Origin: an uncultured Neomegalonema sp. | GTDB taxonomy: Bacteria; Pseudomonadota; Alphaproteobacteria; Rhodobacterales; Rhodobacteraceae | Length of the DNA stretch: 41,433 nucleotides | NCBI GenBank assembly: GCA_938008165.1 | Contig: CALLLP010000045.1 | Location: forward strand, 1 to 41,433 | Direction of reading: 5' to 3' | The notes under the pieces: generated by a model | Told to the model about the DNA's origin: nothing | What the model saw: the letters and a program-made list of their open reading frames with translations, nothing else | Database searches by the model: none | Made by a program: the position numbers and the translations under genes | In this document: positions 6,720 through 15,141 of the stretch, piece by piece | Position numbering within the stretch: the stretch's first letter is position 1 | Layout: the number at the start of each line of letters is the position of its first letter

Positions 6720-8077
6720 CGTGTTTCTCCCCCTGCCCTGCGCGACGCCATCTCGCGGGCACGCAGACGGCCCTTGAGCCGCTTGAGCGGCATCTCTGCC
6801 GGAGCGGGCATCTCGACCGCAGCAATGCCGACCGTGCCGGTTGCCGGGTTCCACCATTGCGGGCCGTCGGCGGTCTCGATCCGGGATGGCGCAAAGATAT
6901 GAGTATCGCGCTCGGCATTATGAACGCACATCGACAGCGGGCCATTGGCCGTCGCCACCATGAAGACGCAGGATTCGCACCGCCCGCGATCAAGGGATTG
7001 TGCATCCATGAAATCGTGGATCAGGATGCTCATCCGTCCGATACGCCCCCGGCTGCGCCATAATCCATGGCGCAATCGCCACAGCCAGCGCCCCCCTTCC
7101 GCCAGCAATCTCAAGGCAAGGCGCGGATTGTGCCGGGCCAGCGCCATGGCGCGACGGGCAATGTCGAGATTGCCGCCCGCACGGGAATCCTGCGCCGACA
7201 GCGCCGCGATCGTATCGCCGATCAGGGGACCGTTCGACAGGGGCGAGACGACCGAATCCCCGGCGACGAGAACACTGGTATAGCGATTACAGGCCGAATG
7301 CCCGACCGATACGGCATCAAAATCGAGGGCAAGGCCGAACCCCTCCGACAGCGTTTCGATAACGCGCTCCCGACTGAGCACCGAATCGCGCTGGCGCAGC
7401 ACCCCGCGCCCGGTATCCGCCTGCATCTGGAACGAGACCAGCGCAAGGCGGGTCGCATGGCGGCGAAAGAACGCCGACAGGGCGGCAAGCTCGCCGATAT
7501 TATCCTTGTAGAGCGTCGTATTGAACAGGATGCGCAGCCCAAGGCCCTGCGCCCGCGCGATATACGCCTCGCGCACGGCATTGAGCGATTCCTCGGTCGG
7601 ATAACCGGCGCGTTCTTGGGTCAGATCGACATGGAAGGCCACATCATCGAGACCGGCGGCCGCAAGCCGCGACAGCATATCACGGGTCGCCTTGATCCCA
7701 TTCGTCATCAGGCATGATCGCATTCCCTGCGCCCGGATGGTCCGGCACAGCGCTTCGAGATCCTCGATCTTGCGCAGGGTCGGGTCACCGCCGGAAATCT
7801 GAATCGAGGTGCCCGGCCCGTAATGGCTCTCGATCATCTTGATGCGCGAGACCAGAACCGGCAGCGGCACATCCTTCACCGTCTCGGCCCGGTCCGACAG
7901 ATAGCATAGGGTGCAATCCAGATTACACCGCTGCGTCACCTCCAACGAAACGCAGGCCATGGCAAACATGCGCCCGGCGGTCTGGGTTGGCGTCAGCTCT
8001 CCATAGCGGGAAAGCGCATCGCGCAGAGGCTGGCGTTGATCGGCGCCCGTGAAGCGTGGTCCGGCTGCTGAAAGCAT
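6716..8077 (-). CDS. Radical SAM protein with a C-terminal Cys cluster, coupled to DUF547
   Basis: The 453-residue enzyme has the radical-SAM cluster motif C-x3-C-x2-C (C51, C55, C58 in RCNLDCTLCY). It is followed by the SAM-binding QISGGDPTLR near residue 91 and CLMTNG near 123, so it should bind a [4Fe-4S] cluster and cleave S-adenosylmethionine. Near the C-terminus RCESCVFMVATANGPLSMC adds three Cys that could hold an auxiliary cluster. Upstream in-frame codons allow a longer reading, but residues before this point are Arg-rich and unconserved in style; ATG 8077 has AAGAGA just upstream, and an ATG at 8101 is a close alternative. The stop overlaps the DUF547 start (ATGA). The substrate cannot be told from sequence; HpnH-like, SPASM-type peptide modification or another reaction are all open. 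Confidence 0.85.
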   Translation of the reverse strand: MLSAAGPRFTGADQRQPLRDALSRYGELTPTQTAGRMFAMACVSLEVTQRCNLDCTLCYLSDRAETVKDVPLPVLVSRIKMIESHYGPGTSIQISGGDPTLRKIEDLEALCRTIRAQGMRSCLMTNGIKATRDMLSRLAAAGLDDVAFHVDLTQERAGYPTEESLNAVREAYIARAQGLGLRILFNTTLYKDNIGELAALSAFFRRHATRLALVSFQMQADTGRGVLRQRDSVLSRERVIETLSEGFGLALDFDAVSVGHSACNRYTSVLVAGDSVVSPLSNGPLIGDTIAALSAQDSRAGGNLDIARRAMALARHNPRLALRLLAEGGRWLWRLRHGLWRSRGRIGRMSILIHDFMDAQSLDRGRCESCVFMVATANGPLSMCVHNAERDTHIFAPSRIETADGPQWWNPATGTVGIAAVEMPAPAEMPLKRLKGRLRAREMASRRAGGETR

Positions 8078-8294
8078 GACATCTCTTGTGCATGACGACA
8101 TTGTTTTGTCAGCGTCACGGTATGGCAAAACACCGCGATGTCTGCCCCCATCAAGAAAGCGTGCGCGGGCGTGACCGCGCCCCGGTCTGACGGTTTTTAG
8201 GGCCAGAAAACTTTCGGAATGATGATCGCTCCCCCGTTTTGGGGCAGGCAACACGCGGCACAAAATGGCTATTCTGGCCATGGTCATGCGTTGA

Positions 8295-8306
8295 TTTTCC
8301 GGAAAA
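8295..8306. repeat. Perfect 12-bp palindrome TTTTCCGGAAAA
   Basis: This exact palindrome lies 10 nt beyond the 3' end of tRNA-Gly and about 220 nt before the radical-SAM start, in the only gap between the two. It could be an operator for the radical-SAM/DUF547 unit or part of the tRNA 3' processing/termination region. With no loop it is a poor hairpin. Confidence 0.3.
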
Positions 8307-8315
8307 GAGACGATC

Positions 8316-8390
8316 TGGAGCGGGCGAGGCGATTCGAACGCCCGACCCTCACCTTGGCAAGGTGATGCTCTACCCCTGAGCTACGCCCGC
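8316..8390 (-). tRNA. tRNA-Gly (GCC anticodon)
   Basis: The reverse strand folds into a 75-nt tRNA with encoded CCA (8316-8318). The acceptor GCGGGCG pairs with CGCCTGC-type sequence at the 3' end, with 5' bases at 8384-8390. It has D arm GCTC/GAGC, anticodon stem CACCT/AGGTG around TTGCCAA, and T loop TTCGAAT. Anticodon GCC reads the glycine codons GGC and GGU. Confidence 0.95.
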
Positions 8391-8412
8391 ATACCGGACC
8401 GTCTTGAAGCGT

Positions 8413-8442
8413 GTGATACCCTCCCCTTTTGGTTAATTGCAA
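8413..8442 (-). promoter_or_regulatory. Candidate promoter of tRNA-Gly
   Basis: On the reverse strand, -35 TTGCAA (8437-8442) and a weak -10 TATCAC (8413-8418) are 18 nt apart. The -10 lies 22 nt before the tRNA 5' end. Position supports it; the -10 is a poor match. Confidence 0.33.
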
Positions 8443-8533
8443 GCGGGAAAATACGCGGGTGCGAAAATACGCACACTGTCCCGGCAAAAGGCGCAGGCTT
8501 GCAAAGCGAAGGCCGAGGGCGCATGAGGGCGTT

Positions 8534-9415
8534 ATGGTCTCTGTTCCCACCCCGTCGCTGGCCCGTGCGGCGCTCTGGATGAGCGCTGCGCTTGTGTCTT
8601 TTACCACCATGGCCGTATCGGGGCGCGAGGCCGGGCGCGTGCTCGGAACAGCGGAAATGCTGGTGTGGCGCAGTGTTATCGGCTTTGCGGTCATCGCCCT
8701 CATCCTCGCCCTGAGCGCGCGGGGATTCGCACAGGTGCGCACGCAGCGCATGGGGCTGCATCTGCTGCGCAATGCGGGGCATTTCTTCGGTCAATACGGA
8801 TGGTATTACGCGGTAACGCTGATTCCGCTGGCGCAATTATTCGCGCTGGAATTCACCTCGCCGATCTGGGTTGCGCTGGTTGCACCGTTATTTCTGGGCG
8901 AGCGATTCTCGGCGGCGGGGCTGGGGGCAATCGGGATCAGTTTCATCGGGGTTTTGATGGTTGTCGGGGCCTTCGGATCAGGATTCATCGCGGGGTTTGG
9001 GGAAGGACAAATCTGGGCGCTGCTCGCCTCGTTCGGATTCGCGGTGAATATGATCGCAACAAAAAAGCTGACCGGCACCGAAACGACCCTGTGCATCATG
9101 TTCTGGTTGACGCTGTTACAGGCCCCGATGGGCCTTGCGGTGGCCGGGGCGCTGCCGACCGTGCCGCCCGACGGGATGACGGCATTCTGGGTGCTGGCGC
9201 TCAGTCTGGGGGGCCTGTCGGCGCATTTTTGCCTGACCCAAGCGTTTCGCTATGGCGATGCGACCGTCGTGGTCCCGATGGATTTTTTCCGCCTGCCGCT
9301 GATTGCGCTGGTGGGCATGGCCTTCTATGCCGAACCGCTGGCATGGAACGTACTGGCCGGAGGGGCGCTTATTTTCTTGGGCAATTGGCTCAATACCCGG
9401 CGCGCGCGACAATAA
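8534..9415 (+). CDS. DMT-superfamily permease with two EamA domains
   Basis: This 293-residue inner-membrane protein has about ten hydrophobic helices in two EamA halves. ALEFTSPIWVALVAPLFLGER (near residue 105) ends the first half, and VVVPMDFFRLPLIALVGMAFYAEPL (near 245) is the matching element of the second. Such proteins export or import metabolites; the substrate cannot be inferred. The ATG at 8534 was chosen over an upstream in-frame start because it follows GAGGG and leaves a normal N-terminus, whereas the extension is Arg/Lys-rich. It diverges from tRNA-Gly and converges on murG, with only 25 nt between the two stops. A 10-bp direct repeat (GAAAATACGC at 8447 and 8463) lies in its upstream region. 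Confidence 0.9.
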   Translation: MVSVPTPSLARAALWMSAALVSFTTMAVSGREAGRVLGTAEMLVWRSVIGFAVIALILALSARGFAQVRTQRMGLHLLRNAGHFFGQYGWYYAVTLIPLAQLFALEFTSPIWVALVAPLFLGERFSAAGLGAIGISFIGVLMVVGAFGSGFIAGFGEGQIWALLASFGFAVNMIATKKLTGTETTLCIMFWLTLLQAPMGLAVAGALPTVPPDGMTAFWVLALSLGGLSAHFCLTQAFRYGDATVVVPMDFFRLPLIALVGMAFYAEPLAWNVLAGGALIFLGNWLNTRRARQ

Positions 9416-9440
9416 GCGATTCGAGTGATCGGCGGTCGCC

Positions 9441-10541
9441 CTAGGCGCTGCGCGCCCCGTCCAGCAGATCGGCCAGTGCCTGCCCGGCATTTGGGCGCGC
9501 AATGCGCACCGCCGCCGCCGCCATCGCAGAAAGCAGCGCGGGATCGGCCAAGGCATCGTGAATGATACCGCCCAGCGCCTCAGGCGTCAGACCGGCTTGG
9601 GGCACGGCGACGGCCGCCCCCGCGTCGGCAAGCCACTCGGCATTGGCGCTCTGATGATCGCTCATGGCGGTGGGCAGGGGTATCAAGATAGACGGTCGCC
9701 CGATCACGGCCAGTTCGGCACAGGTCGAGGCCCCGGCGCGAGCGATGACCAGATGCGCCTGCGCGATGCGCTCTGGCATGTCATCGAAAAAGGGGGCCGC
9801 CTCGGCATGGAGGATGTCGGCGGCGGCGAAATGATCCTTGAGGGGCGCGATTTCCGCTTCACGGGCCTGTTGCGTCACATGCAGCCGGGCGCGCATCTCA
9901 TCGGGCAGAAAGGACAGCGCAGGGGGCAAAAGATCGGATAAAACGCTTGCCCCCTGCGATCCACCGAAGACGAGCAGATGCACGGGGGCCTCCGCCGGGG
10001 CCGGGGGGGCATAGTCCCGCCCCGCCACCGCCAGCGCCGCATCGCGCACCGGATTGCCCACTTCGACGGCATGGACCCCCGCTGGCATATTGCCCGGCAC
10101 TCCGATTCCACAGGCAAGGGTATGCACCCGGCGCACGAACAGGCGGTTCGCACGGCCCAGAACGTTGTTTTGCTCATGGATCAGGCGCGGAATGCCCAAG
10201 GCCACCGCCGCCGCCATCGCCGGAGCCGCCGGATACCCGCCAAAGCCGATCACCACATCGGGGCGATCGGCCCGCATCCAGCGACGGGCCTGAAACACCC
10301 CGCGCAGCAAGGCCATGGGCGCGGCCAGCTTGGCGGTGATACCTCCCCGTGCGAGTGTCGCGGCGGCAAGCTCCTGCCGTGCCACCGCTGCCGGAAAGCC
10401 ACCCGCATAGCGCATCCCCCGCGCATCCGACGCCAGCGTCACACGCCATCCCCGGCGCAGCAATTCCTCGGCCAGCGATTGCGCGGGAAACATATGGCCA
10501 CCCGTCCCCCCGGCGGCGAGCACGGCATAGGGACGGCTCAC
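9441..10541 (-). CDS. murG: MurG, lipid I to lipid II N-acetylglucosaminyltransferase
   Basis: This 366-residue GT28 enzyme transfers GlcNAc from UDP-GlcNAc to lipid I on the cytoplasmic face of the inner membrane, producing lipid II for peptidoglycan. The N-terminal glycine loop GGTGGHMFPA (residues 11-20), HEQNNVLGRANR (near 122) and ARAGASTCAEL in the C-terminal donor-binding domain are diagnostic, and the length is normal. Its ATG overlaps the ftsW stop by 4 nt, so synthesis of the flippase/polymerase FtsW and of lipid II is coupled. In many bacteria murC and murB follow at once; here a convergent DMT permease follows, so the cell-wall cluster is broken. Confidence 0.97.
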   Translation of the reverse strand: MSRPYAVLAAGGTGGHMFPAQSLAEELLRRGWRVTLASDARGMRYAGGFPAAVARQELAAATLARGGITAKLAAPMALLRGVFQARRWMRADRPDVVIGFGGYPAAPAMAAAVALGIPRLIHEQNNVLGRANRLFVRRVHTLACGIGVPGNMPAGVHAVEVGNPVRDAALAVAGRDYAPPAPAEAPVHLLVFGGSQGASVLSDLLPPALSFLPDEMRARLHVTQQAREAEIAPLKDHFAAADILHAEAAPFFDDMPERIAQAHLVIARAGASTCAELAVIGRPSILIPLPTAMSDHQSANAEWLADAGAAVAVPQAGLTPEALGGIIHDALADPALLSAMAAAAVRIARPNAGQALADLLDGARSA

Positions 10542-11671
10542 GCCACCCGCCCCACATCCTTACGCGTCAGGCCCAGCAACATCCCGCAGGTAATGCCCAT
10601 GGCCAGCAGCGACGAGCCGCCATAACTGACCAGCGGCAAAGTCATGCCGGTAGGGGGCAGGATACGCGCGGCAACCCCGATATGAATGAACGCCTGCAAA
10701 CCGATCAGGGCCGACAGGCCGCAAACGGCATAGCGTGCGAACAGGCTTTTCAGGCGCAGCGCGATCAGGAATCCCCGGATCACGATCAGCGCAAAAGCAG
10801 CGATCAGGACAAGGGTGAAGGCAAGGCCGTATTCCTCGGCCACAACCGCGATGACAAAATCGGAATGGGCATCGGGCACACGAAATTTCGCGGTGCCCTC
10901 TCCCGGTCCTACGCCCCAGAGGCCGCCATTCTGGATCGCATCGAGCATCCGGCGAATCTGTCCCCCGCCCCCCGTCGCATTGGCATCGAACAGCAGGCGA
11001 ATACGATCGGCGACATAGGGCGAAACGGCGAAGGCCACGGCGATTCCGGCGGCGGCGATCAACCCCCCCGAAGCCGCCCAGATCACGGATGCCCCCGTCA
11101 TGAAGAACATCACGCCCCAAACCGCGCAGATCAGCGCCGTCTGGCTATAATCGGGTTGCAGCACCACCAACAGCGCCACAAGCGCAACGCAGGCAGCCGC
11201 GATCAGACTGCCCGGCGGCGCCCCTTTGCCGGGGCGCAGCGAAAACATCCAGGCAGAAACGGCAATCAGTGCGGGCTTGACCAGTTCGGAAGGCTGGATC
11301 GAGAAAAAGACCATCGAAATCCAGCGCTTCGATCCGTTTCGATCCTCGCCGAAAACCAGCACGATAATCAACAGCACCACGACGAGCAGAAATAACAGAA
11401 CCCCCGCACGCCGTATTTCTCGCGGCGCCAGCATGCTCATGCCCAGAAACAGGATCGCCGACGGCACCGCGAAGATCAGCTGACGCTCGGCATAATAGAA
11501 CGTGGGCTGGTCGCGCGGGATCGCGAGGATCGGGCTGGTCGAAAAAGCGGTAATCAGCCCCGTGCAAAACAGGAACACCACCGCCGCCAATAGCGGTTTA
11601 TCGAGCGCATGCCACCACCGCGACGCGGCGGAGAGACTGAGATCGGGGCGATGGTCCAGCAGCAAGGTCAT
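10538..11671 (-). CDS. ftsW: FtsW, septal peptidoglycan glycosyltransferase (SEDS family)
   Basis: This 377-residue SEDS-family membrane protein has about ten transmembrane helices. Recognisable pieces are DQPTFYYAERQLIF in the first part, KPALIAVSAWMFS near residue 137, GVGPGEGTAKFRVPDAHSDFV-type sequence in the large periplasmic loop (near 245; PDAHSDFVIAVVAEEYG is typical), and MTLPLVSYGGSSLL near the C-terminus. FtsW polymerises lipid II at the division septum with its partner PBP. A GGAACC element lies just before the ATG. It forms a 4-nt-overlap pair with murG and follows yebC at a 61-nt distance. murD, which usually precedes ftsW, is absent here. Confidence 0.96.
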   Translation of the reverse strand: MTLLLDHRPDLSLSAASRWWHALDKPLLAAVVFLFCTGLITAFSTSPILAIPRDQPTFYYAERQLIFAVPSAILFLGMSMLAPREIRRAGVLLFLLVVVLLIIVLVFGEDRNGSKRWISMVFFSIQPSELVKPALIAVSAWMFSLRPGKGAPPGSLIAAACVALVALLVVLQPDYSQTALICAVWGVMFFMTGASVIWAASGGLIAAAGIAVAFAVSPYVADRIRLLFDANATGGGGQIRRMLDAIQNGGLWGVGPGEGTAKFRVPDAHSDFVIAVVAEEYGLAFTLVLIAAFALIVIRGFLIALRLKSLFARYAVCGLSALIGLQAFIHIGVAARILPPTGMTLPLVSYGGSSLLAMGITCGMLLGLTRKDVGRVA

Positions 11672-11732
11672 GGGATCGGGGTTCCTTTTCCCGGATCGGG
11701 GAACATCCCTTCGAAGCGGTGCCGCGCGTGGG

Positions 11733-12482
11733 TCATTCGCTCGACAACGCCTCCATCACCTCATCCGACATCTCGAAATTGGCGGTGACGGATTGAATGT
11801 CGTCGTCATCCTCCAGCGCGGCGATCAGTTTGAAAAGGGTGCGGCCTTGGTCGAGATCGACGGGGTTTGTGTTCTGGGGTTTCCAGATCAGTTTCGCGCT
11901 TTCCGGTTCGCCCAGCGCAGCCTCCAGCGCCGTCGATACCTCGTTGAGATCGCCCCCGTCGCAGAGGATGATATGCCCGTCTTCCGAGCTTTCTGCATCC
12001 TCGGCCCCGGCCTCGATGGCCGCATCCATGATCGTATCGGCATCGCCTGCATCCGCCGGATAGAGAATCTGCCCCTTGCGGTCGAACATGAAGCCGACCG
12101 AGCCGGTTTCGCCCAGATTGCCGCCATTCTTGGTGAAGGTCGAGCGCACGGTCGAGGCGGTGCGGTTGCGGTTGTCGGTCAGGGCCTCCACGATGATCGC
12201 GACCCCGCCGGGACCATAGCCCTCGTAGCGGATTTCATCGTAGTTCTCGGCATCGCCGCCAATGGCCTTCTTGATCGCACGTTCGATATTGTCTTTCGGC
12301 ATCGATTGCGATTTCGCCTCGCGCACGGCAAGGCGCAGGCGCGGGTTCTTGTCGGGGTCAGGGTCGCCCATCTTCGCGGCAACGGTGATTTCCTTGGAAA
12401 ATTTGGAAAACATCTTCGCGCGGACGGCATCCTGACGTCCCTTGCGATGCTGGATATTCGCCCATTTTGAGTGGCCAGCCAT
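11733..12482 (-). CDS. yebC: YebC/PmpR family protein
   Basis: This 249-residue cytosolic protein starts with [18 protein letters not shown], the family signature. [12 protein letters not shown] follows near residue 62, then [24 protein letters not shown] near 85, and an acidic C-terminal domain ending in LSSE. Members were long annotated as transcription regulators; recent work on some of them supports a role in relieving ribosome stalling at proline-rich sequences, so the regulatory name may mislead. The length is standard and the domains are intact. It is read in the same direction as ftsW, 61 nt downstream, and lies 36 nt after the P1 peptidase gene. It could share transcripts with both. 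Confidence 0.97.
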   Translation of the reverse strand: MAGHSKWANIQHRKGRQDAVRAKMFSKFSKEITVAAKMGDPDPDKNPRLRLAVREAKSQSMPKDNIERAIKKAIGGDAENYDEIRYEGYGPGGVAIIVEALTDNRNRTASTVRSTFTKNGGNLGETGSVGFMFDRKGQILYPADAGDADTIMDAAIEAGAEDAESSEDGHIILCDGGDLNEVSTALEAALGEPESAKLIWKPQNTNPVDLDQGRTLFKLIAALEDDDDIQSVTANFEMSDEVMEALSSE

Positions 12483-12518
12483 GGTGTTCCTCGTATCGAA
12501 TTTCGGAAGTCAGGGGCG

Positions 12519-13484
12519 TTATAGGGGAGACCCGCGCGAAATTGAAGCCCGGACAGTCGGTGCAAAGCCCTCATCTGCATGCCAGACGCCCAGGGCCACC
12601 GCCCGCGCCACGCAATCGGCGGCGAGCGAGCCAAGCGCCATCGTCTCGCGGGGGTCGTCCACCGCCTCCCCACACGGGGGCGCCAGCGCAAAGATCGTGT
12701 CACCGTCAAAGGGCGCATGGCTGGGGCGCAAGGCGCGGGCGAGGCCATCCTGTGCCATCACCGCGATGCGCCTGAGGGCGGTGCGGGTCTGCACGGTCGA
12801 GACGGTGACGGCCCCGACGCAGGTGGCGGTCGCGCCTGCGCCCTTGATGTCGGGGGGCAGTGCGGGGGCGGGGTCCATGGGGCCGGGGCGGTGGCCGCCG
12901 AATTCGCCATCCCGCTCGAAAGGCCATGCCCAGAGCGTGCGCCCGTCCGGCATCAGGGGCGAGCCGATGGCGTTCACGGCGATATAGGCGGTAAGCGTCG
13001 CCTCCCCATGGCGCTCCGATGCCACGCCGAATCCGCCGCGCCACAACCCCGCCGTCGCGCCATAGCCTGCGCCGAGACTGCCCTTGTCAGCGTTCGGGGT
13101 CGCATGGGCAAGCGCCTGCCGCGCTAGGGCCGCATAGGGCGGCGTCTCGCCCCAATCCTTCACCCCGCCATTGTTGAGATCGTAGAGACACGCGGCGGGC
13201 ACGAGGGGCACGGGCGGCGTATCGGGCACGAGCGCCAGCCCCTCCCCCCGCGCCGACAATGCCGCCGATACCGCATCGGCAGCGGCCAGTCCGAAGACCG
13301 ATCCTCCCGATAACACGATGGCATGGGCGATCCCAAGGGTCGCATCGGGACCGACGGCATCCGTCTCGCGGGTCGCCGGGCCACCCCCGCGCATATCTAC
13401 CGCGCAGGAGAGCGGACCCTCCGGCACCAGAACGGTGACGCCGCTGCGCATCGCGGCATCATGGGCATGACCGATCCTCAACAT
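12519..13484 (-). CDS. P1 family (DmpA-type) peptidase / aminopeptidase-D-esterase homologue
   Basis: This 321-residue Ntn-type hydrolase has the family landmarks. GIAHAIVLSGGSVFGLAAADAV (near residue 50) is the conserved glycine turn, GSLGAGYGATAG (near 135) follows, and LARALRPSHAPFDGDTIFALA is near 257. Relatives self-cleave before a Ser or Thr that becomes the N-terminal nucleophile. Here the region aligning with the usual N-T-T element reads ATATCVGAV (near 217), so the nucleophile would be Thr or Cys and the assignment is less certain. The enzyme probably hydrolyses short peptides, amides or cyclic oligomers; DmpA and nylon-oligomer hydrolase are known relatives. It has no signal peptide. 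It lies 100 nt after the histidine-kinase gene on the same strand. Confidence 0.85.
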   Translation of the reverse strand: MLRIGHAHDAAMRSGVTVLVPEGPLSCAVDMRGGGPATRETDAVGPDATLGIAHAIVLSGGSVFGLAAADAVSAALSARGEGLALVPDTPPVPLVPAACLYDLNNGGVKDWGETPPYAALARQALAHATPNADKGSLGAGYGATAGLWRGGFGVASERHGEATLTAYIAVNAIGSPLMPDGRTLWAWPFERDGEFGGHRPGPMDPAPALPPDIKGAGATATCVGAVTVSTVQTRTALRRIAVMAQDGLARALRPSHAPFDGDTIFALAPPCGEAVDDPRETMALGSLAADCVARAVALGVWHADEGFAPTVRASISRGSPL

Positions 13485-13584
13485 CGTTCAAGGATAGCGC
13501 CGGATGCGCGGCGTATGCCACGATTATCTGCGGCTCAGGGGGATGGGCAGTGGACCCGGCGTTCCCGGCCAAAGGCCGCGCCCG

Positions 13585-15033
13585 TCACTCCGCCGTATCG
13601 GGAATCGTGACCCGGAAGGTCGTGCCTTTCGCGGAGCTGTTCAACAGCACCAGATCGCCGCCATGCCCCCGCGCCAGATCGCGGGCGATATGCAGGCCCA
13701 GCCCCGTGCCCCCTTTTCGGGCGCTGCCCTGAAACGCCTTGAACAGATGCTCGCGGGCCGCAACCGGCATGCCGGGGCCATCGTCGCTGACATCGATCAG
13801 CGTCATGTTTTCGATCCGGGATGCCATGATGGCAAGGCGCGTGCCCTGCCCGCTGCCGGTCATCGCCTGTTCGGCATTGCGCGACAGGTTTTGCAGGATG
13901 CGGAACAATTGATCGGGATCGGCCTCGGCATAGAGATCGTCTGGCACATCCATCGTCATCGTGACCGCGCCGCCCTCAGGAAAGACCGCATCGCGGACCT
14001 CCTCGATCAACCGCGACAGCAATACCCGGCGGCGGACCGGAGCGGGTTCGTCCGCCTTTCCAAAAGCCAGCGTGCGGGTACATAAATCCGTGGCCCGGTC
14101 GAGCGAGCGCAGCAATTTGGGGGCCGTGCGGCTGACCATGGGATCGTCGCTGCGCTCCAACCGGTCGGCCAGAAGCTGTGCGCTGGCAAGCATGTTGCGC
14201 AGGTCGTGATTGATTTTGGCAACCGCCTCGCCGAGTTCCGCAAGGCGCGTTTTACGGATCAACGAAGCCCGAACCTCGGTCTGCATCGAGCATAATTCGC
14301 GTCCCGCTTCGTCCAGTTCGGTATTGCCCGGCGCGGGGTCGAAGATGCGGGCCGCTTCCGGCGCCCGGCGAAAATCCGTCATCGCATCGATCAGCCGTCG
14401 CACGGGCCGAACCAGCCAGCGGTTGAGACTGATAAACACCAGCGCCGCCGTCAGGAAGGAAATGACCAGCGACAATTTGAGGATGCGGAAAGCAAAATCG
14501 CGCATGGCCTCGACGAGTTGATCTTCCTTGAGCGTCACATCCACCGCATCGCCCATCGGCGAGCGTTCGGGGTTGGGTGCGCCCACCACGCGGATCACCC
14601 GATCGGGTCGGGGCCAGACCAGCACCGTGACGGCATCGGCGATCTTGTCGAGAAAGGTATCGTCATCGAGGGTAAAGGTCTGCGCCACCGGATCGCGCCA
14701 GTCGCCCCGCAGGATTGGCCGCTTGCTGCCCCCTTCGCGCAGGGCGATCGAGCGGACCTGTGCGCTGTTGAGCAAGCGCCATTCGAGCGTTTCGTCCTCC
14801 TGCGCCACCTCGAATTCATCCCAATAGGGATCGGGGGTTTGATCGTTTTCGCTGCGCTCGTATTCCCGGCCCGTCATGGCGATGGCGACGATATTCGCCG
14901 CCTCCAACCGTTCACGCAGATATGTCTCGCGATACCGCGCAAGCGAGGGGACAAAGATCAACACTTCCGCAAGCATGACAAAAACAACCGTCAGCAGCAG
15001 AAGACGACCTGAGAGGGAGCGCATCATATACAT
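13585..15033 (-). CDS. Membrane-bound sensor histidine kinase
   Basis: This 482-residue protein has two transmembrane helices (about residues 10-30 and 184-204) framing a periplasmic sensor of about 150 residues. A HAMP-like linker follows (RWLVRPVRRLIDAM near 205). The dimerisation helix carries the phospho-accepting H276 in NHDLRN, then come N-box QNLSRNAEQAM (near 388), G1 DVSDDGPGMP (near 422) and G2 KGGTGLGLHIARDLARGHGG (near 448). All ATPase boxes are present, so it should autophosphorylate. No response regulator gene is within the window, so its partner is elsewhere. The ATG at 15033 may be three codons upstream of the true start, because M4 is equally good. A perfect 10-bp inverted repeat lies upstream. 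The ligand is unknown. Confidence 0.93.
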   Translation of the reverse strand: MYMMRSLSGRLLLLTVVFVMLAEVLIFVPSLARYRETYLRERLEAANIVAIAMTGREYERSENDQTPDPYWDEFEVAQEDETLEWRLLNSAQVRSIALREGGSKRPILRGDWRDPVAQTFTLDDDTFLDKIADAVTVLVWPRPDRVIRVVGAPNPERSPMGDAVDVTLKEDQLVEAMRDFAFRILKLSLVISFLTAALVFISLNRWLVRPVRRLIDAMTDFRRAPEAARIFDPAPGNTELDEAGRELCSMQTEVRASLIRKTRLAELGEAVAKINHDLRNMLASAQLLADRLERSDDPMVSRTAPKLLRSLDRATDLCTRTLAFGKADEPAPVRRRVLLSRLIEEVRDAVFPEGGAVTMTMDVPDDLYAEADPDQLFRILQNLSRNAEQAMTGSGQGTRLAIMASRIENMTLIDVSDDGPGMPVAAREHLFKAFQGSARKGGTGLGLHIARDLARGHGGDLVLLNSSAKGTTFRVTIPDTAE

Positions 15034-15059
15034 GGATAAAGCGCCTCAACGGAAAACAC

Positions 15060-15120
15060 GGGCCAAGGGATTGCGCATTCATACGCCACTTGCGCGGGTA
15101 AAAGCATCACCCCTTGGCCC
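15060..15120. promoter_or_regulatory. Perfect 10-bp inverted repeat in the kinase leader
   Basis: GGGCCAAGGG (15060-15069) is exactly inverted as CCCTTGGCCC at 15111-15120, with 41 nt between. A run of five T follows on the forward strand, and GTGTTTT follows on the reverse strand. It lies in the 108-nt gap between the flavoprotein stop and the kinase start, so it may terminate the upstream transcript or control read-through into the kinase. Confidence 0.5.
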
Positions 15121-15141
15121 TTTTTGTGAGTGGATAGCACA

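Noticed and set aside
6720..6857. N-terminal extension of the DUF547 gene
   Set aside because: It lies inside the radical-SAM gene and lacks a signal peptide; the ATGA overlap marks the start at 6719.
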